NCBI GenBank assembly: GCA_030752605.1
Contig: JASMDX010000068.1
Span: forward strand, 1-64,000
DNA from: GCA-2731375 sp002731375
GTDB taxonomy: Bacteria > Pseudomonadota > Alphaproteobacteria > GCA-2731375
Direction: 5' to 3'
DNA length: 64,000 nucleotides
A model generated the notes under the pieces. That model searched no databases and had not been told where the DNA came from. It was given only the letters and a program-made list of their open reading frames with translations. The translations under genes were made by a program, and so were the position numbers. Numbering within the stretch: the stretch's first letter is position 1; every line of letters starts with the position of its first letter. Positions 53,399 to 61,684 of this stretch are shown here, piece by piece.

Positions 53399-54399
53399 GC
53401 GATTCGTCCGACCTTCCTTCATCCGGCAAACCCCGTAACGGCGGCGCCAAGACCCAGGGTACTATCATGCCCGAAGCCGGTAACGGCAATGGCGGCGGTG
53501 TCGGTGGCGGGGGCGGTTTCCTTCATTGGCTGAGCCATCTGATGCGTGGGGGCGGCGATACGGACCTGAAGGAGAGCATCGAGGAGGTCATTGACGAGCA
53601 CGAGGCCCTGACCCCAATGATGAACCCGGAGCAGCGCGAGATGCTGATGAACATCATCAGCTTTGGCGAATTGGAAGTGGATGACGTGATGGTCCCCCGC
53701 ACCGATATCGTAGCGCTGGAGGCCGGCGCCTCGACGGCAGATGTGGTCAGCACCTTCCGCCAGGCCCATCATTCCCGTTTGCCGGTCTATCGCGAGACCT
53801 TGGATGATATCGCCGGCTTTGTTCACATCAAGGATATCGTCGATCATTGGGGCCGGGACGAGGAACTGTCCCTGGCCCGCATTTTACGAGAACTGCTGGT
53901 CGTACCGCCATCCATGCCGATCCTCGATCTATTGGCGCGCATGCGGTCAACCCGCATTCACATGGCCGTGGTAGTTGATGAATACGGCGGTACGGATGGC
54001 CTGGTGACCATTGAAGATATTGTAGAGGAGATCGTCGGCGAGATCGAGGACGAACACGACGCCCATGAAGGTCCCTCTTTGCAGGAACGGCCCGATGGTA
54101 GTATCGAAGCCGACGGGAGGGCCGAAATCGAGGATTTGGAGAAGATCCTGGCCGTCGATCTGTTGCCCGACGAAGTCGACGAGGATATTGAAACCCTGGG
54201 CGGCCTGGTCTTTGCCATACTGGGGAGGGTGCCGCAGATCGGAGAGCTTATCAGCCATCCAAGCGGCGTTGAATTCGAGGTCGTCGATGCTGATTTACGC
54301 CGGGTCAAACGGCTGATGATCCGCCATGGCACGGCAGCGAACGCCGACGACGATGAGGGCGAGCCAGGCGACGAGCCCGATTCAGAATCCGACGGCTAG
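53395..54399 (+). CDS. CorC/HlyC-family protein with CBS pair
   Basis: A soluble 334-residue CorC-type protein. After a Gly/Asn-rich disordered start (about 1-50), VDDVMVPRTDIVALEAGAST near residue 102 opens the first CBS domain. AVVVDEYGGTDGLVTIEDIV near residue 191 opens the second part, and a CorC_HlyC transporter-associated domain follows (about 235-310). The acidic tail (DDDEGEPGDEPDSESDG) is disordered. CorC proteins are linked to magnesium/cobalt efflux and membrane integrity. It is translationally coupled to ybeY and precedes lnt by 20 bases. Confidence 0.88.
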   Translation: MSDSSDLPSSGKPRNGGAKTQGTIMPEAGNGNGGGVGGGGGFLHWLSHLMRGGGDTDLKESIEEVIDEHEALTPMMNPEQREMLMNIISFGELEVDDVMVPRTDIVALEAGASTADVVSTFRQAHHSRLPVYRETLDDIAGFVHIKDIVDHWGRDEELSLARILRELLVVPPSMPILDLLARMRSTRIHMAVVVDEYGGTDGLVTIEDIVEEIVGEIEDEHDAHEGPSLQERPDGSIEADGRAEIEDLEKILAVDLLPDEVDEDIETLGGLVFAILGRVPQIGELISHPSGVEFEVVDADLRRVKRLMIRHGTAANADDDEGEPGDEPDSESDG

Positions 54400-54419
54400 C
54401 CAAAGAGTCGGGGGACGAC

Positions 54420-56030
54420 GTGGCCTCTCTGCCCATGCCAAACAAACCTGTCTGGAATTCCATCTGGTTCCGCCTTCTGGCCGCCGTGTCGTTTGGCGCC
54501 GCTGCCGCCTTGGCGCTGGCGCCCTGGTATGTTTGGCCCCTGATGGTATTGGGCTATGGCGGCCTGCTATGGCTTTTGCAAGGGGCGAGGCATACGAAAG
54601 CGGCATTTTTCCTGGGTTGGGCCTTTGGCATTGGCTATTTCCTAGTTGGCCTGCATTGGGTTGGCCACGCCTTCATGGTCGATGCGGCCCGCTTTGGCTG
54701 GCTGATGCCGTTCGCGCTGCTTACGCTGGGCGCCGGGCTTGGACTGTTTCCCGCACTGGCTGCGGCCTGTACCCAACGCCTGTCAGCTCCTGGGATAAGC
54801 CGCCTACTGGCCTTTACCCTATTCTGGGGCTTGAGCGAATGGCTGCGCGGCACCATTTTGACCGGATTTCCCTGGTTGCTGTCCGGGCATGTTTGGGCTG
54901 CCAGCGATTTCAGCTTGCAAGCCGCTGCCTATCTGGGATCATCCGGCCTGGGCCTGCTGGCTGTACTGGCAGCCGCTGCGCCGGCATTGATTTTGAGCAC
55001 ACGGTCGGGCGCGCGAAAACCGGGTTTTATGGCCAGCGCCGCTGCCCTTGCACTTATCGCCCTGGTGCTGACGCTGTCCCAGATGCGTTTGCAAGCGGCG
55101 GAGGACAGCCATCATCCGGGGATACAGCTGCGCCTGGTTCAGGCCGGCATTCCCCAGGCGGACAAATGGCGCCCGGAATTGCGCGACCAACATCTGGCGC
55201 TATACCTTGACCTAAGCCTGAGCACCGATGGCGCGGGGCAGCCAGCCGACTTTAGCCATCTGATCTGGCCGGAAACGGCAACACCGTTTTTTTTGGCGGC
55301 GGCCCAGCGCCGCCGCGAGGCCATCGCCAGAGCCTTACCACAAGGCAGCCTGTTGATAACCGGGTCTCCTCGGCGGGAAGACAGCAACGGGGGGCCCTTA
55401 AGACTATATAATAGTATCTTTTCCCTAGAGATTAGTGGCGTTGCCACGGCTATTTACGATAAGGTCCATCTGGTACCCTTTGGTGAATATCTGCCCTTCC
55501 GCGCGGTGATGGCGCGCCTTGGCCTGGACAAACTGGCCCACGGCGCCGAGGATTTTTCACCAGGGCCGGGAGCACACCTGGTTAGCCTTCCCGGTCTACC
55601 GTCTTTTCGTCCCTTGATCTGCTATGAAATCATCTTTCCCCGTGAAATAGAGGCGAAAGACCAAGCGCATAATTTAATTGCGAGACCGGAATGGTTGCTG
55701 AATTTGACCAATGATGCCTGGTTCGGCGGCAATTTTGGGCCACGCCAGCACCTTGCCGTTGCCCGCGTTCGGGCGGTTGAACTGGGCCTGCCCGTAATCC
55801 GCGTGGCGAACACCGGAATTTCCGCCGTGATCGACCCGCACGGTCGCATCAAAAGCCAGTTGCCCCTCGGCGTGGCGGGCGTGATTGACAGCCGCCTGCC
55901 TTCCGCCCTACTGGAAACACCGTATGCACGTTTTGGTGACGGGATTTTTGCTTTATTGTCTCTATTGCTTGCTGCTTTGAGTATTCTTGCTCACTTTTAC
56001 TATATTATTGCAGTCCGGCAAAACAACTAA
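54420..56030 (+). CDS. lnt: Apolipoprotein N-acyltransferase
   Basis: Lnt adds the third acyl chain to the N-terminal Cys of lipoproteins in the inner membrane. About seven hydrophobic helices (residues 15-205, plus one at the C-terminus) precede and follow a nitrilase-like domain. Its triad is Glu in IWPETATPFF near residue 283, Lys in YDKVHLVPFGEYLPF near residue 345, and Cys in RPLICYEIIFP near residue 400. Length of 536 aa is normal. GTG 54420 has GGGGG five bases upstream; ATG 54435 is an alternative. A CAGGC/GCCTG hairpin follows at 56042-56057. Confidence 0.94.
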   Translation: MASLPMPNKPVWNSIWFRLLAAVSFGAAAALALAPWYVWPLMVLGYGGLLWLLQGARHTKAAFFLGWAFGIGYFLVGLHWVGHAFMVDAARFGWLMPFALLTLGAGLGLFPALAAACTQRLSAPGISRLLAFTLFWGLSEWLRGTILTGFPWLLSGHVWAASDFSLQAAAYLGSSGLGLLAVLAAAAPALILSTRSGARKPGFMASAAALALIALVLTLSQMRLQAAEDSHHPGIQLRLVQAGIPQADKWRPELRDQHLALYLDLSLSTDGAGQPADFSHLIWPETATPFFLAAAQRRREAIARALPQGSLLITGSPRREDSNGGPLRLYNSIFSLEISGVATAIYDKVHLVPFGEYLPFRAVMARLGLDKLAHGAEDFSPGPGAHLVSLPGLPSFRPLICYEIIFPREIEAKDQAHNLIARPEWLLNLTNDAWFGGNFGPRQHLAVARVRAVELGLPVIRVANTGISAVIDPHGRIKSQLPLGVAGVIDSRLPSALLETPYARFGDGIFALLSLLLAALSILAHFYYIIAVRQNN

Positions 56031-56068
56031 GCGATGCTTGACAGGCAAACCCGCCTGCCACATACATG

Positions 56069-56094
56069 TATATGCAACTAATTGGATGCATATA
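56069..56094. promoter_or_regulatory. Inverted repeat upstream of the HTH gene, candidate operator
   Basis: TATATGCA (56069-56076) and TGCATATA (56087-56094) are a perfect 8-base inverted repeat with a 10-base spacer, about 63 bases before the HTH start. Such symmetry fits binding of a dimeric HTH protein; autoregulation by the adjacent gene is the natural guess. Confidence 0.5.
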
Positions 56095-56156
56095 GTATTT
56101 TTCAGCAACCTATAGAGCGGTTTGCCAGCAAAGATTACAGATGAGGAGTAGTACCA

Positions 56157-56579
56157 GTGACAGCGAATCCTAATCCGGTCGATATTCATGTCGGCTCACG
56201 TGTTCGGCTTCGTCGTACTCTGTTAGGCATGAGCCAGAAAAAACTTGGCAATGCCTTGGGATTAACATTTCAGCAGATACAAAAATACGAACGCGGCGCC
56301 AACCGCATCGGCTCCTCCCGGCTGTTTTTATTAAGCCGTATCTTGGATGTGCCCGTGTCTTTCTTCTTTGATGACATGGCACCGGAAGTAGCGTCGGGGC
56401 AGCCCGACTTTGCCGAGGCGGCCCAAGCCAATTTCGATCAGGACGACCTTGCGAAACGGGAAACCCTGGAATTAGTCCGCGCCTATTACAAAATCACCGA
56501 TGCCGACGTGCGCAAGCGGCTGTTTGATCTGGTCAAGGCGGTTGGTGACCAAGTCCTCGAAGACGTGGACGACGCTTAA
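56157..56579 (+). CDS. XRE-family helix-turn-helix regulator
   Basis: A 140-residue regulator with an N-terminal HTH_3 domain. VGSRVRLRRTLLGMSQKKLG starts near residue 12, followed by the recognition region GLTFQQIQKYERGANRIGSS. The family is the short alphaproteobacterial HTH type (PraR/PhrR-like) with a helical C-terminal part. It is common upstream of metK. GAGGAG lies before the GTG start. In relatives it affects stress and quorum responses; here the target is unknown, and the inverted repeat at 56069-56094 is a candidate site. Confidence 0.88.
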   Translation: MTANPNPVDIHVGSRVRLRRTLLGMSQKKLGNALGLTFQQIQKYERGANRIGSSRLFLLSRILDVPVSFFFDDMAPEVASGQPDFAEAAQANFDQDDLAKRETLELVRAYYKITDADVRKRLFDLVKAVGDQVLEDVDDA

Positions 56580-56584
56580 TACTA

Positions 56585-56706
56585 CTGAATTTTTTGCTAA
56601 ATTCAGCCTGCGCCAAATAGGCGCGGAACGCATGCTATCGGCGGTGCTTGACCGATCGCAAAAAGCCTGCAACAACCCCCCTGCATTTGGCGAAATAGTC
56701 GCCAAA
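56585..56706 (+). promoter_or_regulatory. metK leader with three hairpins
   Basis: Three perfect hairpins lie in the 168-base gap before metK. CTGAATTT/AAATTCAG is at 56585-56606, GCGCC/GGCGC (loop AAATA) at 56610-56624, and TTTGGCGA/TCGCCAAA (loop AATAG) at 56686-56706. The first may end the xre transcript, although no T-run follows. The other two have near-identical A-rich loops. I do not recognise a known SAM riboswitch class. A promoter for metK must be in or before this gap. Confidence 0.4.
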
Positions 56707-56747
56707 ACGAAATCGTATCATGGCTTTTAACTGGCAGGAGGCGCCCC

Positions 56748-57926
56748 GTGTCGAGCGGAAATTATCTTTTCACCTCTGAATCCGTGTCCGAAGGGCATCC
56801 GGACAAAGTTTGCGATCAAATTTCCGACGCAATCGTTGATATGTTTCTGGCTGCTGATCCGGATAATGCCCGGGTCGCCTGTGAAACGCTGACCACCACC
56901 AATCTGATCGTTTTGGCCGGCGAAGTGCGTGGCCCCGCCGAAGTCGCCAACAACAAGACGGCCATGGAACAGGCGGCCCGCGATACCGTGCGCCGTATCG
57001 GCTATGAGCAGGATGGTTTTCATTGGGAAAAGGCCGAGGTTCAGGTCCATCTGCATCCCCAATCCGTTGATATTGCCCAGGGCGTCGATGCTTCCAGCAA
57101 CAAGGACATTGGGGCGGGCGACCAAGGCATCATGTTCGGCTATGCCTGCAATGAAACCGCCGCCCTGATGCCGGCGCCAATCCATTATTCCCACGCCATT
57201 CTGCGCCGCATGGCCGAGGACCGCCATGCTGGCATGACGCCACAATTCGGCCCCGATTCAAAAAGCCAGGTAACCCTGCGTTATGTCGATGGCGAACCGG
57301 TTGGTGCCACCTCCGTCGTGGTCTCGACCCAGCATTCCGCCGACGCAAGCAGCGACGAAGTGCGCGATCTGGTGCGCAAATATGTCATGGAGGTTCTGCC
57401 AGACGGCTGGATGTGCCCGGAAAACGAATTCTACGTCAACCCCACGGGCAGGTTCGTCATTGGCGGCCCGGACGGCGATGCCGGTTTGACCGGCCGCAAG
57501 ATCATTGTCGATACCTACGGCGGTGCCGCCCCTCATGGCGGCGGCGCGTTTTCCGGCAAGGACCCAACGAAAGTTGACCGTTCGGCGGCCTATGCGGCAC
57601 GCTATTTGGCCAAGAATATCGTTGGCGCCAACCTGGCCGACCGTTGCTGCATCCAGTTGGCCTACGCCATCGGCGTGGCCAAGCCATTGTCCATCTATGT
57701 GGACACCTATGGCACGGGCCGCTGTGATGAAGACCGCCTGATTAGCTTCCTCTCGGACAATGTGGATTTGAGCCCCCGCGGCATCCACAACATGCTGTCT
57801 CTGAACCGGCCGATCTATACCAAGACGGCCGCCTACGGCCATTTTGGTCCAGACGCGGAAGCTGATGGCCACTTCAGTTGGGAAGGACTGGGCCTGGTGC
57901 CGGAGTTGAAGCCGCTTCTTGGCTGA
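56748..57926 (+). CDS. metK: S-adenosylmethionine synthetase
   Basis: MetK forms SAM from methionine and ATP. The N-terminal signature is EGHPDKVCDQISDAIVDMF near residue 15. The hexapeptide-type signature GAGDQGIMFGYACNE is near residue 123, and the P-loop-like GGGAFSGKDPTKVDRSAAY near residue 264. Length of 392 aa is standard. AGGAGG sits six bases before the GTG start. The active-site residues look intact. It is followed directly, with an 8-base overlap, by trmB. Confidence 0.96.
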   Translation: MSSGNYLFTSESVSEGHPDKVCDQISDAIVDMFLAADPDNARVACETLTTTNLIVLAGEVRGPAEVANNKTAMEQAARDTVRRIGYEQDGFHWEKAEVQVHLHPQSVDIAQGVDASSNKDIGAGDQGIMFGYACNETAALMPAPIHYSHAILRRMAEDRHAGMTPQFGPDSKSQVTLRYVDGEPVGATSVVVSTQHSADASSDEVRDLVRKYVMEVLPDGWMCPENEFYVNPTGRFVIGGPDGDAGLTGRKIIVDTYGGAAPHGGGAFSGKDPTKVDRSAAYAARYLAKNIVGANLADRCCIQLAYAIGVAKPLSIYVDTYGTGRCDEDRLISFLSDNVDLSPRGIHNMLSLNRPIYTKTAAYGHFGPDAEADGHFSWEGLGLVPELKPLLG

Positions 57927-58632
57927 CAAGCACCCACGTACTCTTTATGGCCGGCGGCGGGGCAAGCCGCTTCGGATAGGCCGGCGGGATATGCTGGAGC
58001 GGCTGTTGCCGCGCCTGTCAATTGATCCCGCCGACCATCAGGCTGGCGCATTGGATCCACTTACACTGTTCGATAGCAATATCCGGGCGGTCTGGCTGGA
58101 AATCGGCTTTGGCGCCGGCGAGCATTTGTCGGCCATGGCCCGGGCCAATCCGGATATTGGCTTCATCGGCTGCGAGCCGTTCATCAACGGCGTGGCCCGG
58201 TTGCTCAGGGATGTGGATCAACACGGCTTGGACAACGTCCGCATCGTCATGGATGATGCACGCTTGTTGCTTGATTGTCTGGCGGCGGCCAGCATCGGGC
58301 GTGCTTTTCTACTATTCCCTGACCCCTGGCCAAAACGCCGGCACAACAAGCGCCGCTTTGTCGGGCCGGAAAACATCGCTGCCATGACGCATGTCCTGGT
58401 CGAGGGCGGGGAATGGCGCATCGCCACAGACCATAAGGATTACTGCCGCTGGATCCTGGCCCATATGTGCCCGGCGCCGCAATTTCAATGGCTGGCCCGG
58501 CGACCCGGCGATTGGCGCATTGGGCCGGCCGGCTGGCCGGGCACCAGATATGAGGAAAAGGGGGTTCGAGCTGGCCGTCCATCTGTATTCCTGAACTTTG
58601 AACGCCTGCCACGAAAACAGCCAACGGATTAG
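57919..58632 (+). CDS. trmB: tRNA (guanine-N7)-methyltransferase
   Basis: TrmB makes m7G46 in tRNA using SAM. The SAM-binding motif I is LEIGFGAGEHLSAMA near residue 58, and the family block AFLLFPDPWPKRRHNKRRFV near residue 130 holds substrate-binding residues. The closing TRYEEKGVRAG block is near residue 213. The likely start is TTG 57919 inside the last codons of metK, giving 237 aa. A GGAG lies 12 bases upstream, so the start could differ. Placing a SAM user behind metK fits the local order. Confidence 0.92.
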   Translation: MADKHPRTLYGRRRGKPLRIGRRDMLERLLPRLSIDPADHQAGALDPLTLFDSNIRAVWLEIGFGAGEHLSAMARANPDIGFIGCEPFINGVARLLRDVDQHGLDNVRIVMDDARLLLDCLAAASIGRAFLLFPDPWPKRRHNKRRFVGPENIAAMTHVLVEGGEWRIATDHKDYCRWILAHMCPAPQFQWLARRPGDWRIGPAGWPGTRYEEKGVRAGRPSVFLNFERLPRKQPTD

Positions 58633-58713
58633 CCTTAACGCTTGCGTTACGCAATTTGAGACCATATACAAGCAGTTAACAAATAGCCTGGCGACCAGCG
58701 AGGCGAAAACAAT

Positions 58714-58745
58714 AGGTGGGCCAGCGGCCTGCCTTTTGCGTTTTT
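58714..58745 (+). terminator. Intrinsic terminator between trmB and rimP
   Basis: AGGTGGGCC (58714-58722) pairs with GGCCTGCCT (58726-58734) as a nine-pair stem with two G-T wobbles around a three-base loop. TTTT and then TTTTT follow with a short GCG in between. Its location after trmB and before rimP fits transcript end or attenuation of the nusA operon. Confidence 0.6.
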
Positions 58746-58787
58746 AGATGGTTTTCTTTGTGCGGATTTTTGGAATCAGGACGAACA

Positions 58788-59312
58788 GTGGCGACAGCAA
58801 ATCATCAGCTGGGCGAAGTAGAACGCCTGATTGCGCCTTCGGTCGAGGCCATGGGCTTTCGTCTGGTGCAATTGAGCATGTCGGGTGGCGAGCAATCTCA
58901 ACCAACCCTGCAGGTAATGGCGGAACCCCTGGATGATGGCGACATGAACGTCAATCAATGCGCCGAATTAAGCCGCGCCATATCAGCCATTCTGGACGTT
59001 GAAGACCCGGTCTCCACGGCTTATTTGCTGGAAGTCAGTTCCCCCGGCGTTGACCGACCCTTGATCCGCCCGGAAGACTTTCAACGTTACACAGGTTTTC
59101 AAGCCCGCATCGAGGCGGAGACCCCCATTGATGGCAGGCGCCGTTTTATCGGCCGTCTGCAAGGCCTGAACGATGACTTGGTCAACATTGCTGTGACCGA
59201 TAGTGATGATAGCGTAAAAGAATTCGCCATTCCCCTTGATACCATCCTCCGCGCCAAACTGGTGCTGACCGATGAATTGATCAGAGACACCTTGAAGAAG
59301 AGAAAAAACTAA
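58788..59312 (+). CDS. rimP: Ribosome maturation factor RimP
   Basis: RimP assists 30S subunit assembly. The family block ISAILDVEDPVSTAYLLEVS followed by SPGVDRPLIRPEDF spans about residues 65-100. An SH3-like C-terminal domain follows (about 105-174). GTG 58788 has AGGA six bases upstream; earlier in-frame codons from 58716 run through the terminator and are rejected. Its TAA overlaps the nusA ATG by one base. The rimP-nusA-ylxR-infB order is conserved across bacteria. Confidence 0.93.
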   Translation: MATANHQLGEVERLIAPSVEAMGFRLVQLSMSGGEQSQPTLQVMAEPLDDGDMNVNQCAELSRAISAILDVEDPVSTAYLLEVSSPGVDRPLIRPEDFQRYTGFQARIEAETPIDGRRRFIGRLQGLNDDLVNIAVTDSDDSVKEFAIPLDTILRAKLVLTDELIRDTLKKRKN

Positions 59313-60913
59313 TGGCCGATGCACAAACAGTCGTAGGCGCCAACCGGTTGGAGCTGTTGCAGATCGCCGATGCGGTTGCACGGGAAAAGTCAATTGATGC
59401 GGAAATCGTCGTCGTCGCGATGGAAGAAGCTATCCAAAAGGCAGCGCGGTCGAAATATGGCATGGAAAATGAAATCCGCGCTGAAATTGACCGCAAAACT
59501 GGCAATATCGGTCTGTCCCGGCTGCTGGATGTGGTTGAGGAGGTGGAAAACCCGGCCACGGAAATCCGCCTGACAGAGGCCCTGGGCCGCAACCCGGACG
59601 CCAGGGTCGGCGATTTGATCTCAGAAGCGCTGCCGCCCATCGATTTTGGCCGTATCGCCACCCAGACCGCCAAGCAGGTTATCGTACAAAAAGTGCGCGA
59701 AGCAGAGCGCGAGCGGCAATACGAGGAGTACAAGGACCGCATCGGCGAGGTCGTCAATGGCGTGGTCAAGCGCGTCGAATACGGCAATGTTCTGGTCGAT
59801 CTGGGCCGAGCCGAGGCCATCGTGCGCCGGGACGAGGCCTTGCCGCGGGAAAGCCTGCGCCAAGGCGACCGCATCCGGGCCTATATTTACGATGTGCGTC
59901 CAGAACAGCGCGGACCACAGATTTTCCTCTCCCGCACCCATCCGCAATTCATGGCGAAATTGTTCACCCAGGAAGTACCGGAAATCTACGACGGCATTAT
60001 CGAGATCAAGGCCGTCGCCCGCGATCCAGGCAGCCGGGCCAAGATCGCCGTGGTCTCCAACGACACCTCCATCGACCCGGTCGGCGCCTGTGTCGGCATG
60101 CGTGGCAGCCGGGTACAGGCGGTTGTCAACGAATTGCAGGGCGAAAAGATCGACATTATCCAGTGGATCCCCGACCCGGCGGCCTTTTTGGTCAACGGCC
60201 TAGCCCCCGCCGACGTAGTCAAGGTGGTGATGCACGAGGACGCGCAAAAATTCGAAGTCGTGGTGCCGGACGAGATGTTGAGCCTGGCGATCGGCCGGCG
60301 AGGCCAGAACGTGCGCCTGGCCTCGCAATTGACCGGCTGGGAAATCGACATCCTGACCGAGGAAGAAGAATCCGACCGGCGCCAGGAAGAACTGCGTCAG
60401 CGCAGCGAACTGTTCATGGATGCGCTAGTCATTGACGAAATGATGGCGCAGCTGTTGGCGACCGAAGGCTTTAATTCGGTCGAGGAAGTCGCTTTCGTGG
60501 AACAAGGAGAATTGGCCACGCTGGAAGGTTTTGATGAAGATTTGGCGGCGGCATTGCAACAGCGTGCCGCCGACTATTTGGAGGCCCGCGACGCGGAGTT
60601 CGATGAGCAACGCTCCGAGCTTGGCGTCACGGAGGAACTGGCCGCGCTTGAGGGCCTGACACCGGGCATGTTGGTTACCTTGGGCGAAAATGGCATCAAG
60701 GAATTGGATGACTTTGCCGAACTGGCGACCGACGAACTGGTTGATCCGGGCGATGGCCTGTTGCAAGAATTCAACCTTGATGAAGAGACGGCTTCGGCCA
60801 TGATCATGGCGGCGCGGGCCCATTGGTTCGAGGATGAAGATCAACCCGAAGAGGCGGCGTCCGATGATGACGCGGGCGCGGCGGCGGCAGACGCGGAAGA
60901 ATCCGAGGACTGA
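59312..60913 (+). CDS. nusA: Transcription termination/antitermination factor NusA
   Basis: NusA binds RNA polymerase and controls pausing, termination and antitermination. The 533-aa protein has the N-terminal RNAP-binding domain (1-130) and an S1 domain (about 135-200, with GVVKRVEYGNVLVDLGRAEA). Two KH domains follow (about 230-345), with GACVGMRGSRVQAVVNEL in the first and LAIGRRGQNVRLASQLT in the second. Two C-terminal helix-hairpin repeats (about 370-515) precede an acidic end. The C-terminal repeats are as in other proteobacteria. Confidence 0.96.
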   Translation: MADAQTVVGANRLELLQIADAVAREKSIDAEIVVVAMEEAIQKAARSKYGMENEIRAEIDRKTGNIGLSRLLDVVEEVENPATEIRLTEALGRNPDARVGDLISEALPPIDFGRIATQTAKQVIVQKVREAERERQYEEYKDRIGEVVNGVVKRVEYGNVLVDLGRAEAIVRRDEALPRESLRQGDRIRAYIYDVRPEQRGPQIFLSRTHPQFMAKLFTQEVPEIYDGIIEIKAVARDPGSRAKIAVVSNDTSIDPVGACVGMRGSRVQAVVNELQGEKIDIIQWIPDPAAFLVNGLAPADVVKVVMHEDAQKFEVVVPDEMLSLAIGRRGQNVRLASQLTGWEIDILTEEEESDRRQEELRQRSELFMDALVIDEMMAQLLATEGFNSVEEVAFVEQGELATLEGFDEDLAAALQQRAADYLEARDAEFDEQRSELGVTEELAALEGLTPGMLVTLGENGIKELDDFAELATDELVDPGDGLLQEFNLDEETASAMIMAARAHWFEDEDQPEEAASDDDAGAAAADAEESED

Positions 60914-60924
60914 AAGCAGCCGAA

Positions 60925-61569
60925 ATGGGCGATATAGCAGCAAACGACATGGCCATGGGCGGGGCGCCCAGCGCGCCGGAGCGGCGCTGTATTGCCACCG
61001 GCGCCTCTATCCCGATGGACAGTTTGCTGCGTTTCGTGGTCGGACCGGATGGCGGTATTTGCGCCGATCTTGCCCGCGAGCTGCCTGGCCGGGGCATCTG
61101 GGTTGGCGGACGCCGGGAATTGCTGGACCGGGCGGTGAAAAAGCGTTTGTTCGCCCGCGCGGCCAAACGGGCGGTCGTGGTGGCGGACGACCTACCAGAT
61201 CAGGTGGAGGTTCTGATGCGGCAGCGTGCCTTGGCCCTTCTGGGCCTGACGAAACGGGCCGGCCAATTAACCTTGGGCTATGAAAAAGCGCGGGCGTTGC
61301 TGGCCACGGACAATGCGGCGATTGCCATTTCAGCCCATGACGCCTCCCTCAGGGGCCGGGAAAAATTGCTAGGTGGAAACGCTGTTTCCTTTACCGGTGA
61401 CACCTCCCAGACGGCATCGGGTGGGCGTATCGTGGTCGATCTGTTTGGCCTGGAAGAATTGAGTTTGGCATTGGGCCGCGAAAATGTGGTACATGCTGCT
61501 TTGAGGGTTGGTGGTTTAGCGGACCGTTTCATGGCCGAATGCCGCCGACTAAAGGATTACCGCGGCTGA
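60925..61569 (+). CDS. YlxR/DUF448 and L7Ae-like RNA-binding protein
   Basis: This 214-aa protein joins two parts. An N-terminal YlxR (DUF448) domain has RCIATGASIPMDSLLRFVVG near residue 23 and LPGRGIWVGG near residue 53. A C-terminal L7Ae/ribosomal-eL30-like domain has ALLGLTKRAGQLTLGYEKA near residue 98. The fusion is common in alphaproteobacteria in the nusA-infB operon. YlxR binds RNA, and in some bacteria has been linked to RNase P; the role here is unproven. A 115-base gap separates it from infB. Confidence 0.9.
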   Translation: MGDIAANDMAMGGAPSAPERRCIATGASIPMDSLLRFVVGPDGGICADLARELPGRGIWVGGRRELLDRAVKKRLFARAAKRAVVVADDLPDQVEVLMRQRALALLGLTKRAGQLTLGYEKARALLATDNAAIAISAHDASLRGREKLLGGNAVSFTGDTSQTASGGRIVVDLFGLEELSLALGRENVVHAALRVGGLADRFMAECRRLKDYRG

Positions 61570-61684
61570 ACGTTCGGCTGGCATAAGGCTAGCCGGGGCG
61601 ATTTGTTGTGCCGGTATGGTGTAATTGACGGTGGTTTTGGGCCGGGGTCGATGGCCATTTGATAAAGAGATGGGACAATAAGAC

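Noticed and set aside
56580..56747. SAM-II or SAM/SAH riboswitch before metK
   Set aside because: I looked for the characteristic conserved bases of these classes as I remember them and did not find them; only generic hairpins are visible.
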